A stretch of DNA of 64,000 bases from Maniola hyperantus. Its lineage: Eukaryota; Arthropoda; Insecta; Lepidoptera; Nymphalidae. Location: assembly GCF_902806685.2 (NCBI RefSeq), contig NC_048552.1:13729662-13793661 (forward strand), given 5' to 3'. The first letter of the stretch is position 1, and the number at the start of each line of letters is the position of its first letter. Position numbers and translations under genes: made by a program. This document shows positions 40,270 to 51,233 of this stretch, piece after piece. The notes beneath the pieces are model-generated. The model had not been told where the DNA came from, ran no database searches, and was given only the letters and a program-made list of their open reading frames with translations.

Positions 40270-42786
40270 ATGGCAGTAAGCATGACAGAGGATCAGCTCC
40301 AGAGGATCATTGCGATGGTTGGCAACGAAAGAAGAGGGTCTTTTGCCAAATGTACCTTAAAATATTATGGAAGCAAGGATAGCGAGGCAGTGGAAGCATT
40401 CCTGTCTGCTACCACCGTCTACAAGGGTTTAGAAAACATTTGTGATGAAGATGCAATCGCCGGACTACCGCTACTGCTGAGAGATGAAGCAGCTATATGG
40501 TGGCAAGGAGTTAAGGATGAAGTCAGAACTTGGGCCGACTTCCAGACCCGGCTGCGGAACGCATTCGCCCCAAAGACCCCAGGGTACATACTGTACCAGG
40601 AAATTATAGGCATCAAGCAAGATGCCAACACAGCCACCGAAACCTTCGTGGCTAAGAAGAGGGCTCTGATAGCCCAACTGCCCAAATCGACCCCAGATGA
40701 GACGCACCAACTGGACATGGTGTATGGGCAGCTCCATAGAAGCATACGTGAGAAAGTCTCAAGGAACACAATCAAGACTTTCGATGAACTCTTGGAAGCT
40801 GCGAGAAGCGCGGAAGAGCTTTTCCGTGATCAAAAGCCCCAGCCCAAAGAACTGAACATGGAGAAACATGATCAGAAAACACCAAGACCCCCACGATGCA
40901 AATTTTGCCGACGTATCGGCCACACTATGGACGAGTGTCGTTCAAAGGAGCGCACAGAAACGCAAGCAAGGACATGGTCTAACACAGCTGGCCCCACAAA
41001 GGAAACCCACAAAATTCCTGCAGCCACGCTTGTACCACGAATCACCTGCTACGGTTGCGGTAAACCTGGCGTAGTGCGCAGCAAATGCCCCAATTGCAGC
41101 CCGAATAGTGCAAACCCGAGCTCCGGAACAGATCTCAGTTTCTGCACAATAGCGAACCTGGCCATTTCCAGCGACACAAGGGCAAGGCCCACCGTTAAAA
41201 TCTCCGTGGGACGCAAAACAGAAGTAGGGTACATTGATACCGGTGCCAAAGTCAGCGTGGCATCGTATGATTTGTACCAGGTCCTCAAACGCCAAGGATA
41301 TGTGTTTGAAGAATCTAGGGGGAGTGTTACCCTAGCCGACGGCTCAGTAAAAAATCAGCGTATGCTCATCGTACGTGCTCCAGTCACGTTGTGTGACCGC
41401 GTCATTCCGACTACTTTTGTAGTTTTTCCCGAGGCACGGGTAAACAAGACCTTGTTAGGGATCGGATTCCTTGAAGACGCAGGCATGATCCTGGATGTGC
41501 CCCAGAGAACATGGTATTTTAATAATAACCAGAAGCAAGCATACGACCTGATCCCTGAACACGAGCACGTCGCACCAGTAATGATGGCAGTGCTACAAGA
41601 AATTTCAAATAGCATGGCTCTGCCCGCTCCGGTATCGCCACTACCTGTCACACCCAAAGAAAAATCGCGCCCTGTCCGCCCAGATATCGAGCGAGAAGGA
41701 AACTTAAAAAGGGCCCGGCGAACATTGTTTGATGGATACTCGCCGAGATTTGTGGACGACATAATATATCAAGATGCCGTGACCAACATTGAAAATGCTG
41801 ACGTACAAGTATCTCCAAAATCGATGGCACTCTTTCCATCGCACAGTACAATGGAGATCTGCACCCTAGATTGCCAGGGAAGCGAACAGGAAGAGGCTTT
41901 CCAGGAAATGAAGCACAGACTCACGGAAGCCCCAGTACTACGACAGGCTGATAGCTCCCAGCCATTTGCGTCAAAGACGGACGCCAGGAACTACGCTTTG
42001 GGAGTAGTTCTAATCCAGGGGGAGAGTTCAGATCAACACCCTGTAGAATATGCAAGCCGGCTTCTGACAGCAGCCGAGAGTAACTATTCGACCACGGAAC
42101 GAGAGGCATTGGCCGTAGTATGGCCAGTCAATAGATTCCGAGGATACATAGAAGGTTCATCTACCACCGTTGTGACAAATCACCAAGCCTTGCGCTGGTT
42201 GATGACAATCAAGACTCCAACGAGAAGGATCGCACGATGGGCTGACATCCTAGCAGCCTATCACGATGACCCACTAGCGGAAAAACTACCTAGTATATGG
42301 TCAGCAATGAACACTGCAACGTGTTCGTCAACGAAACAAACGCCAGCGTACCTTACCTTCGGGCGAGAGCTTAGGACACCTGACGACACGACCAGGGACC
42401 TACGGCAGATCATATCTTCAGAGAACTTCGTACCTGAGATAACGCCGAAACTGCTACTCCTCGCAGAAACATTGAAGAATGCACGAGAAATGCATGAAAT
42501 ACAGGAGGAAAGGAGGAAAAGCTGTGCCGATCAAAACCAGCGCGAAACAACCGCCTACAACTCTGGTGACCTAGTCTTGGTCACAAGTCATACGACAAGC
42601 AATACAAGCCAAGGAGTGAGCGCCAAATTAGCTCGTCGCGAAGGGACCCTAGCAGAAGCCACCAAGATCCCTAAAGGAAGAGGCCGACCAAAAAGGCTGC
42701 AACTAGACGCGCTACTAAAGATTCTGCTTCCTCGCCGGGACGTCGTCAGAAGCAGAGGGGGAGACTGTAGCGCGCCAACGTTATAA
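40270..42786 (+). CDS. Gag-protease-RNase H-integrase C-terminus fusion of deleted Gypsy element
   Basis: One frame is open from the primer-binding site to 20 bases inside the right LTR. The first ATG is 40270 (residue 21 if counted from the TTG at 40210, used below). Gag occupies about 21-300, with a perfect CCHC knuckle at 230-243 (CKFCRRIGHTMDEC) and a second at 280-293 whose His is Val. The aspartic protease has IDTGAKV with D343 and a later LLGIGFLEDAGM strand. The reverse transcriptase is missing: after about residue 557 the frame resumes in the RT-RNase H connection, RNase H following with KTDARNYALGVV (D591) and YSTTEREALAVVW. After AAYHDDPLAE (about 684-693), the start of the integrase zinc domain, it jumps to KLPSIWSAMNTATC and TPAYLTFGRELRTPDD, the integrase C-terminal side, so the DDE core is missing. 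Two in-frame deletions have kept about 858 codons open. Confidence 0.85.
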   Translation: MAVSMTEDQLQRIIAMVGNERRGSFAKCTLKYYGSKDSEAVEAFLSATTVYKGLENICDEDAIAGLPLLLRDEAAIWWQGVKDEVRTWADFQTRLRNAFAPKTPGYILYQEIIGIKQDANTATETFVAKKRALIAQLPKSTPDETHQLDMVYGQLHRSIREKVSRNTIKTFDELLEAARSAEELFRDQKPQPKELNMEKHDQKTPRPPRCKFCRRIGHTMDECRSKERTETQARTWSNTAGPTKETHKIPAATLVPRITCYGCGKPGVVRSKCPNCSPNSANPSSGTDLSFCTIANLAISSDTRARPTVKISVGRKTEVGYIDTGAKVSVASYDLYQVLKRQGYVFEESRGSVTLADGSVKNQRMLIVRAPVTLCDRVIPTTFVVFPEARVNKTLLGIGFLEDAGMILDVPQRTWYFNNNQKQAYDLIPEHEHVAPVMMAVLQEISNSMALPAPVSPLPVTPKEKSRPVRPDIEREGNLKRARRTLFDGYSPRFVDDIIYQDAVTNIENADVQVSPKSMALFPSHSTMEICTLDCQGSEQEEAFQEMKHRLTEAPVLRQADSSQPFASKTDARNYALGVVLIQGESSDQHPVEYASRLLTAAESNYSTTEREALAVVWPVNRFRGYIEGSSTTVVTNHQALRWLMTIKTPTRRIARWADILAAYHDDPLAEKLPSIWSAMNTATCSSTKQTPAYLTFGRELRTPDDTTRDLRQIISSENFVPEITPKLLLLAETLKNAREMHEIQEERRKSCADQNQRETTAYNSGDLVLVTSHTTSNTSQGVSAKLARREGTLAEATKIPKGRGRPKRLQLDALLKILLPRRDVVRSRGGDCSAPTL
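42750..42765 (+). other. Polypurine tract of Gypsy element
   Basis: 'agcagagggggagac' lies immediately before the right LTR, the expected plus-strand primer. Confidence 0.7.
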
Positions 42787-43895
42787 AAACATTGGGACGA
42801 GCGTGACCTGCCCAAAACAAAAGCGCACATGCATCGTAATTTATTACCACCGAACGGGTCGGACATTACGTAGTCTGCATTGCTCGAAATCCAAGAAATA
42901 ACCCGCAAAAACAACCCTTAGGCTATCAACCACTTACAAGATGAGCAAAACGCAACTGGATGGCTACTCGCTTCCTGAAGTATCAAATTACGGGACCGTC
43001 GCTAGTTTTTTCGAAGTAATGGAAAAAGCGTCCCCTTCCCAGATAACCACGCCAGGACAGTGTATAAAAGCGAACAGCATCCCTTCAAAATCATCAGTAC
43101 TCCACTGGTCTTCCGAGCGCCTCTCCCGGAACTACCAAAGCAGTACCCAACTGGTAACCGAGCGTCCCTCCCGGTTCTACCAGCAGTACTCACGAGTATT
43201 CCGAGCGCACCTCCCGGAACTACCGAAGAAGTACCTCACTGGTAACCGAGCGTCCTCCCGGTCCTACTAGCAGTACTCACGAGTATTCCGAGCGCACCTC
43301 CCGGAACTACCGAAGCAGTACCTCACTGGTAATCGAGCGTCCCTCCCGGTCCTACCAGCAATACCTACCTGGTAACCGAGCATCTCTACCGGTCCTACCA
43401 ACGTAGCCGCCGACCGCCGTCACCGTGTACCTCTCCGGGTCTCATCAGCGAGGTTTCTAGGCTGATCTTGCTCGCATACCTTGTGTGGGCCACACCTACA
43501 AGGGACAGCAGCACTTACGAGCCTAACCTCGCCGCGTGTCATAGGAGCACCCGACATCGAAAGTGATACCAATAAGACTCTGAGCGAAAGTGATTCCAAT
43601 AGGACTTTAAGTGAAAGTGAAACAAATAAGACTTTTCTGTGAAATCCGAACTAATAGACTAGTCCAAAGTTAACCATTAAGTTTGTTGTATTGTTTCTAT
43701 TGAATAACTTTAAGTGTGAACCTCTGTACTGCGAATAAACCATTCATCTGAAATAATCGAGTGTTTTGAATCTGTCCTGCCGGGCGTCACCCTCCCCGGC
43801 TCTACCGATCTCAACATCTGGCACCTACTAACGAGGGGCTAGATAGAGAGACTTGGGTGCCCGCAATATTGGCACCCAGCGGAGGCCGCGTTATA
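42766..43895 (+). repeat. Right LTR of Gypsy element
   Basis: Matches the left LTR except for a C deletion near 43254 and 'aggcc' in place of 'aaatca' just before the terminal 'gcgttata'. Confidence 0.9.
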
Positions 43896-43899
43896 AGTG

Positions 43900-44149
43900 T
43901 TAATTTTTTTGATATAATAGGACAAATATTAACCATTTAAGACCAACTTAAAAAAATTGTCAAGTAGCCTATTGTGCATAGGAGTATAAATGAGTATTAA
44001 ATGAAAATATTAAAAAGTTACATAACGAAGCGGTTATGAATAAAATAATAATAATATGAATGAAAGAGGTTATGCCATAATTATGGTTATAATAATATGA
44101 TGAAATTAATACAAATATGACTTGTGTAGGTAATAATATAATAGCGCGC
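43900..44149 (+). other. Internal segment of the outer element
   Basis: About 250 bp of AT-rich non-coding sequence between the Gypsy insertion and the 911-bp-LTR insertion. Confidence 0.5.
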
Positions 44150-45060
44150 GTATAAGATTAATGGTTAGAGTTGCTATTTATTTCTTGAAATTGCTACTTA
44201 ACTCTTTAGATTTTGCTTAAGAATTAATTCTAAACCATTGACATTTTATTTGTAAACAGAGGCACGTCAAAATGATAGACAAAATACTACAGACGTAACA
44301 GATAATATATAGCAGCTAATCCAAAGGTCTTACATGGTAAAATTGATTTTATTATATTTTAGAAGTAAAGTAATTGTAGATTTAAATAGAGTATAATGTG
44401 GAATTTTGAAGTGTATAAATTTAAAACTAAAGTTTAATCTCTATTGTCGACTCTATTGAATTTGAGTTTTATATGGTATCATTATACTTATGGAAAGGGT
44501 AGCCAAAGGGCTATAAATGGCTCTGCTTTGACGGTAGAAATCATTAATTTTCCTATTTTTAATAAGAAGCTGTGACATACCTACAGGTACGAATATTGTT
44601 GATTTTATATTTCTGTTGTTATACTATGTATGTTGTTTAATGTGTAATTTGTTATTCAACTGGTATTCCTTTGTAATAGTTTATGCTTATACCCGATGTG
44701 GGTTGGATATGTTATGGTAATACCATAGTTGTATCTATTTTTCAATAATTGTGGATAGACACCGCCGAGTTTTTCTTGCCAGTTCTTTCTCTCGGTAGAT
44801 ATGCTTTTTCGAACTGGCGGTAGATTTTTCTTAAAGGAAATAATAAATTATTTAATGATAAAGCAATAAGTAATGGTAAAGATAAACTTTGATATGGAGG
44901 GATTTTTCCCTGAATAAAACAGTTTATTTCCTTATACAATCTTTTATTTTGTTTTCTACCTTCAACCACGCCCTAGCTTATTGATAACGAATTAAGGTTT
45001 AGGCTCTCAGTAGGTGATTCCTGACTCTATTGTCTCTATACTTCTGAGGCTAATCTAGCA
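44150..45060 (+). repeat. Left 911-bp direct repeat (LTR)
   Basis: Starts 'gtataagattaatggttaga', ends 'ggctaatctagca'. Contains no recognisable ORF. Confidence 0.8.
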
Positions 45061-46334
45061 TCAGAAGTGGGATACGATATGGCTGAATTGTGCCTTTTCT
45101 AATGCAATTGTACAAGTTTCAGAAATACCGGCCAATTCGGATGGCTTTGTGAAAAGCCATCAAAGATGTTCTAAGAGGCGTTGTGATGACTGACGTCCAC
45201 GAGAGGTACCACAATGGACATTGGATACCCTAAATCTGGAAATCTTAATATGAAAATATGGTATGAAAAAAAAAAGTGAAAGTGAATTAAAACTTTTTTG
45301 CAAGACAATTTTTCAGGCAGGTAGGCCTTAGAAAGTTTTATTGCGTAATCATGGACCTATTAATACTCTGTGTAATGTAGTAACACAGTTTCATAGTACC
45401 TGTCGTCATTTTATTTGTTTTAAAACTAATTGTATTATAGAAATAAAGATGTGGGTACTAAATAAATAAAATTTTTGCGGGTAATTTTGTGTTCAGTATA
45501 GATGTTCTGTTTCAATGACTCAGATTAATGTTTGAAGGTGTTTAATCGCATGATGTCCCAGCTAGTAACACAAATCGATATTACGTAAATTAATGTTAAA
45601 AATTTGCAGGTAGTTAGTTGGTATGAAATTTTTATTAAATGATCATACGATAAAATGTGGTTAAATGTCAGACTGACCGAGCGGTGAAAAACTAAAGCAA
45701 GTTTGTCAGTAAATATTTACTGATGATTAATTTGTGTTCTATTTAATTTACGTCTGACGTCTAGCCGTATATTCGTAATTTATATGATAGTGATGTTGAC
45801 ATTGAATCATTGAATATTGTTTTACGAGTGATGAGTCATCTTACTTTTTTTTTTAGTTATGTTCTTGAGGCATTTCCTATGTAAGTACTTCGAGAACGAA
45901 GTACTTTTCAGGTTGGCCGAATAGATGTATATAATTTATTTATGTGTTACATAATGACAGAGAGAAAAGAAGGAAAAAAAAGAACCAAAAAAAAAAAGAA
46001 AAAAAAAATTTTTTTTGTTGTAATTTTGTTTCAAATTAAGAACAATACAGAAATACATATTGCATCATTCGTTAAATATTGATGATTCATTGATCAGAAA
46101 CGCGATTAGCGTGGCCATTTTTGTAAATTTGCTATTGACTTTGCATCGGAGTTCTCACTCGCGAAACGTAGAGATGAAAGATTTGTGATACCTACCTACA
46201 ATAATTAAGAAATTTTGTTGGAGTTTATTTTTGTAGTTTTTATATAAGGATAGGTTAGGCTGCTGATGTCTTATCCTGTTGCTATGCCGCTAAGTCTAGT
46301 AGCTACTGATTGTTTGATGTCATTGTTTTTTTAT

Positions 46335-46415
46335 ATATACCCACCGTTATGTAATGTGATGTAATGGAGCTGCCAATCCACACTTGGCCAGCGTGGTGGA
46401 CTATGGTTAAACCTG
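46335..46415 (+). mobile_element. SINE body fragment
   Basis: 'gctgccaatccacacttggc' followed by 'cagcgtggtggactatgg' and 'taaacc' is the body of the tRNA-derived SINE at 5485, without its head. Confidence 0.6.
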
Positions 46416-47252
46416 AAACTTAAATTTAGAATATTGGAATTTAGAGATTATTGACTACCCACTTGTGTTTAATATTTTTTAATGCCGTATTTTGTTGTTT
46501 TGTTTGAATAATACTTTTGATTTTTTGACGTTTTTGATGTTTGAAGTGTTTAACTATTTTTGATATTGATTACTTCTTTGACGATCTTTTTAATGTAAAT
46601 TATTTTTGTGGTATTTTTTGACATTTTAGTTTTTGATACCTACCTTTATGTTTTTATTTACGATCTTTTTGGATTTTTATATTTTATTGTGGAAAAATGT
46701 TTTGGTATTTATTTAAAAAGGAAGGTTGTTGGCACATCATTGGATGTGGGAAGCAACAAATGTTTTTGTATAGTCCGAGGACTGATTGCAGATAGACAAA
46801 AAGAGATTGAATAGAAAATATTTTTGAAAGTAAATAATGATAATTAGATAAGTTTACTCTTTGATTATTTTTACTTCTTCTAACATAGTAGTTAGTTTTG
46901 TTTTGATATATCTTACATATAATTACTTTTTATATACCTACCCTTTGTTTTTGACTTTGGTACTTTAGGAGTAAGAGTCGATGGTATTTTATTATTTTTG
47001 CAAAATTATTAACTTGAAATTGAAAAAAAGTTCTTATGATTTAACTTATTTTGAAATATTAATATTTTTGTAACTTTTCATTTTGATGGTTCTTTTTTAT
47101 GAAACATATTATTTTAAATTCTGATAATTTACAATTTGTTCAGTTGCAATTTTTCTTTGTTTAATATTCATCTCTATATTTTATTGGAATTTATTTAAAA
47201 CTTTGATCAAATGTTCGATCAATGGGAAAATTGTATAGTGATATATGGATCA

Positions 47253-47485
47253 AAACCAATGGTGTTAAGGGACAATTTTATGATGGTTAATTGGATGATG
47301 GATGGTTGGGATGGATGTTGCCTTAAAACCAATGGTGTTGAAGGATATTTTGTAGATGATACTTTAAAACGTTGGAACCAACGGTGTTGAAAAGTATTTT
47401 TATAATATCGCTTTAATACCAGTGGTGTTAAAAATATTTTTTGATATTGGTTTAAAACCAATGGGGTTAAAGGATATCTTGTTTG
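47253..47485. repeat. Degenerate repeat of 'accaatggtgttaaagga'
   Basis: Five related blocks at about 47254, 47326, 47373, 47416 and 47453 share 'aaaccaatggtgtt(a/g)aagg' with irregular spacing (about 37-72 bp). Confidence 0.7.
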
Positions 47486-47731
47486 GAAACATTTATGTGC
47501 TGTGGCGAGAAAAATATTTCTTGTATTTTTGAGAGTAAACTGTGTGGTAATTTTGTATGTCACACACATGTTTAAAATGTTTTTTTAAATTTTGTTGGAA
47601 GCCACAGACATGTTGTTTGAAAAAAAAAAAAAAAAAAAAAAAAAAATGTTTTGATGTTGTTAAAAATTCACTTTACGAATTGTTTGTTTTTATTTTGTTG
47701 CTTCGAGAACGAAGCAATTGTCAGTTTGGCC

Positions 47732-48643
47732 GTATAAGATAAATGGTTAGAGTTGCTATTTATTTCTTGAAATTGCTACTAAACTCTTTAGATTTTGCTT
47801 AAGAATTAATTCTAAACCATTGACATTTTATTTGTAAACAGAGGCACGTCAAAATGATAGACAAAATACTACAGACGTAACAGATAATATATAGCAGCTA
47901 ATCCAAAGGTCTTACATGGTAAAATTGATTTTATTATATTTTAGAAGTAAAGTAATTGTAGATTTAAATAGAGTATAATGTGGAATTTTGAAGTGTATAA
48001 ATTTAAAACTAAAGTTTAATCTCTATTGTCGACTCTATTGAATTTGAGTTTTATATGGTATCATTATACTTATGGAAAGGGTAGCCAAAGGGCTATAAAT
48101 GGCTCTGCTTTGACGGTAGAAATCATTAATTTTCCTATTTTTAATAAGAAGCTGTGACATACCTACAGGTACGAATATTGTTGATTTTATATTTCTGTTG
48201 TTATACTATGTATGTTGTTTAATGTGTAATTTGTTATTCAACTGGTATTCCTTTGTAATAGTTTATGCTTATACCCGATGTGGGTTGGATATGTTATGGT
48301 AATACCATAGTTGTATCTATTTTTCAATAATTGTGGATAGACACCGCCGAGTTTTTTCTTGCCAGTTCTTTCTCTCGGTAGATATGCTTTTTCGAACTGG
48401 CGGTAGATTTTTCTTAAAGGAAATAATAAATTATTTAATGATAAAGCAATAAGTAATGGTAAAGATAAACTTTGATATGGAGGGATTTTTCCCTGAATAA
48501 AACAGTTTATTTACTTATACAATCTTTTATTTTGTTTTCTACCTTCAACCACGCCCTAGCTTATTGATAACGAATTAAGGTTTAGGCTCTCAGTAGGTGA
48601 TTCCTGACTCTATTGTCTCTATACTTCTGAGGCTAATCTAGCA
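47732..48643 (+). repeat. Right 912-bp direct repeat (LTR)
   Basis: Near-identical to 44150-45060 and followed by CGCGC. Confidence 0.8.
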
Positions 48644-48648
48644 CGCGC

Positions 48649-48894
48649 ACACGAACTCGGATGATGACAGACCTAGGAAGAAAAAAAAAATGATGTGACT
48701 TATTAAATAGCTGGCCAGCATTTAACGCAATTAAATGAATTAAAAATGACTTCTACCCGGACTTGACCTTAATTGTTTTTTTTATTTTTTTACTGTGTAT
48801 TTTTTTAACTTTATGTTTTACTTTGTGTATTTTCATCGTTTAGAAAAAAAAATTGTACTTAGTTTTAATTATTTTTTTCAAGTGCCCTGGGAGG
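48649..48894 (+). other. Internal 3' segment of the outer element
   Basis: AT-rich non-coding sequence ending in 'gccctgggagg', which would act as the polypurine tract for the right LTR. Confidence 0.5.
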
Positions 48895-49024
48895 TGTAAT
48901 GTGTGACCCAAGGCACTTGCACAATACAAGCACTTATAATGTAACGCACGGTAGAATTAAGGGATTATTATTAAAGCACGCACTGAAGCAACAGTCTTGT
49001 CTTATTTGGGCCTGCATTACCACA
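48895..49024 (+). repeat. Right LTR of outer element
   Basis: 130 bp, TGTAATG...ACCACA, followed by target duplication AGTG, which is also the first four bases of the 33-bp array. Confidence 0.8.
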
Positions 49025-50531
49025 AGTGCCACAGTTCAGTATGACTGCCAGACTCACAGTGCCACGGTTCAGTATGACTGCCAGACTCACAGTGCCACGG
49101 TTCAGTATGACTGCCAGACTCACAGTGCCACGGTTCAGTATGACTGCCAGACTCACAGTGCCACGGTTCAGTATGACTGCCAGACTCACAGTGCCACGGT
49201 TCAGTATGACTGCCAGACTCACAGTGCCACAGTTCAGTATGACTGCCAGACTCACAGTGCCACGGTTCAGTATGACTGCCAGACTCACAGTGCCACGGTT
49301 CAGTATGACTGCCAGACTCACAGTGCCACGGTTCAGTATGACTGCCAGACTCACAGTGCCACGGTTCAGTATGACTGCCAGACTCACAGTGCCACGGTTC
49401 AGTATGACTGCCAGACTCACAGTGCCACGGTTCAGTATGACTGCCAGACTCACAGTGCCACGGTTCAGTATGACTGCCAGACTCACAGTGCCACGGTTCA
49501 GTATGACTGCCAGACTCACAGTGCCACGGTTCAGTATGACTGCCAGACTCACAGTGCCACGGTTCAGTATGACTGCCAGACTCACAGTGCCACGGTTCAG
49601 TATGACTGCCAGACTCACAGTGCCACGGTTCAGTATGACTGCCAGACTCACAGTGCCACGGTTCAGTATGACTGCCAGACTCACAGTGCCACGGTTCAGT
49701 ATGACTGCCAGACTCACAGTGCCACGGTTCAGTATGACTGCCAGACTCACAGTGCCACGGTTCAGTATGACTGCCAGACTCACAGTGCCACGGTTCAGTA
49801 TGACTGCCAGACTCACAGTGCCACGGTTCAGTATGACTGCCAGACTCACAGTGCCACGGTTCAGTATGACTGCCAGACTCACAGTGCCACGGTTCAGTAT
49901 GACTGCCGGACTCACAGTGCCACAGTTCAGTATGACTGCCAGACTCACAGTGCCACAGTTCAGTATGACTGCCAGACTCACAGTGCCACGGTTCAGTATG
50001 ACTGCCAGACTCACAGTGCCACGGTTCAGTATGACTGCCGGACTCACAGTGCCACAGTTCAGTATGACTGCCGGACTCACAGTGCCACAGTTCAGTATGA
50101 CTGCCAGACTCACAGTGCCACAGTTCAGTATGACTGCCAGACTCACAGTGCCACAGTTCAGTATGACTGCCAGACTCACAGTGCCACAGTTCAGTATGAC
50201 TGCCAGACTCACAGTGCCACGGTTCAGTATGACTGCCAGACTCACAGTGCCACAGTTCAGTATGACTGCCAGACTCACAGTGCCACAGTTCAGTATGACT
50301 GCCAGACTCACAGTGCCACAGTTCAGTATGACTGCCAGACTCACAGTGCCACAGTTCAGTATGACTGCCAGACTCACAGTGCCACAGTTCAGTATGACTG
50401 CCAGACTCACAGTGCCACAGTTCAGTATGACTGCCAGACTCACAGTGCCACAGTTCAGTATGACTGCCAGACTCACAGTGCCACAGTTCAGTATGACTGC
50501 CAGACTCACAGTGCCACAGTTCAGTATGACT
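49025..50531. repeat. 33-bp satellite array, ~45.7 copies
   Basis: Forty-five full units plus a partial one, starting 'agtgccacggttcagtatga'. A G/A variant ('cggttc' or 'cagttc') is mostly G before about 49900 and mostly A after about 50040; 'gccggactc' variants mark four units near 49910-50070. As 33 divides by 3, frames of over 500 codons are open on both strands. They are artefacts of the period. Confidence 0.98.
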
Positions 50532-50635
50532 GTGAAGGTGCGAACTAACAAATAACAAAATGCGAAATAACAAAGCTCTTATATTATATACAATACAATA
50601 CAATGTAATGTAACGAAAGCCGTTATTTAGGTTTC

Positions 50636-50730
50636 TCCCGCGGCCTCCCGCGGCCTCCCGAGGCCAACCGCGGCCTCCCGCGGCCTCCCGAGGCCTCCCG
50701 CGGCCTCCCGCGGCCTCCCGCGGCCTCTCG
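50636..50730. repeat. 10-bp (CGGCCTCCCG)n array
   Basis: About nine to ten copies with 'aggcc' variants. Confidence 0.9.
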
Positions 50731-50982
50731 TGCCACAGGAGGTACCACTGAGGCTCGTCAGAAAATAACTTTCAAATCCTAAACTTTGGAGCGTGGGCCT
50801 GCGGATGTCAAAACAAGACTAACAAAAAGGTTGCTTAAAGTTCAAATATTTATTGTAACCGAGGAACCCTTCATTTGTGACGAACTGGAGACAAACTTCC
50901 CACTTACTCGAGCACTATACAATAGATGTAACAACAAAGTTTGATGTCCACAACTAAGTGAAGTTCAGAGGAACTACATGAA

Positions 50983-51233
50983 ACGGCCGCCGCCATCCTA
51001 CTCTACGGCCGCCGCCATCCTACTCTACGGCCGCCGCCATCCTACTCTACGGCCGCCGCCATCCTACTCTACGGCCGCCGCCATCCTACTCTACGGCCGC
51101 CGCCATCCTACTCTACGGCCGCCGCCATCCTACTCGACGGCCGCCGCCATCCTACTCGACGGCCGCCGCCATCCTACTCGACGGCCGCCGCCATCCTACT
51201 CTACGGTCGCTGCCATCCTACTCTACGGCCGCA
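50983..51233. repeat. 22-bp tandem repeat, ~11.4 copies
   Basis: Unit starting 'acggccgccgccatcctact'. Units 7 to 9 end 'cg' (ctcgacgg) where the others end 'ct' (ctctacgg). The 145-codon frame across it is not a gene. Confidence 0.95.

Larger units (their letters stand above)
39077..43895 (+). mobile_element. Gypsy-type LTR retrotransposon, internally deleted
   Basis: Left LTR 39077-40208 (1132 bp) and right LTR 42766-43895 (1130 bp) start TGTAGCGCG and end GTTATA. The 4-bp duplication AGTG lies at 39073-39076 and 43896-43899. A primer-binding site 'tggcgtccaacg' follows the left LTR and a polypurine tract 'agcagagggggaga' precedes the right one. The LTRs differ by one single-base indel and a few bases at the very end, so insertion was recent. 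The internal ORF lacks reverse transcriptase and integrase catalytic domains, so the copy is non-autonomous. Confidence 0.9.
45061..47731 (+). other. Non-coding interior of the second nested element
   Basis: T- and A-rich with poly-T/A tracts (45967-46015; 47620-47646). It contains a second 'cttcgagaacgaagtacttt' + 'tcaggttggccg' block at 45888-45920 that duplicates the motif adjoining the right LTR. Short frames have no domain. A SINE fragment and a degenerate repeat are listed separately. Confidence 0.6.
44150..48643 (+). mobile_element. Second nested LTR element, non-coding, 911-bp LTRs
   Basis: Direct repeats 44150-45060 and 47732-48643 are about 99% identical (one T indel in 'gagtttttcttgcc', 'ttccttata' against 'ttacttata'). 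The 5-mer CGCGC flanks them (44145-44149 and 48644-48648), the expected target duplication. After the left repeat comes 'tcagaagtgggatacg', a plausible primer-binding site. Before the right repeat comes 'cttcgagaacgaagcaattg' and 'tcagtttggccg', a motif I associate with the 3' ends of insect Copia elements (from memory). The repeats do not begin TG, which is unusual. The ~2.67-kb interior has no ORF. Confidence 0.7.
37735..49024 (+). mobile_element. Outer small non-coding LTR retrotransposon, entered by two other LTR elements
   Basis: Two 130-bp terminal repeats (37735-37864 and 48895-49024) differ at only one visible base, begin TGTAATG and end ACCACA. The 4-bp target duplication AGTG flanks them (37731-37734 and 49025-49028). 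A likely primer-binding site TGGCGACCCTGCC directly follows the left LTR, and a purine-rich 'gggagg' precedes the right one. Removing the two nested elements leaves only about 1.7 kb of internal AT-rich sequence without an ORF, so it depends on proteins from another element. It resembles a TRIM or small LARD in structure. Confidence 0.75.

Noticed and set aside
40419..42109. Minus-strand frames opposite the Gypsy ORF
   Set aside because: Shadow frames of the plus-strand coding region without domains.
48899..50603. Open frames of 509-549 codons on both strands
   Set aside because: Artefact of the 33-bp array (11 codons per unit). The first residues of the 549-codon frame come from the LTR, so even the start is not a gene start.
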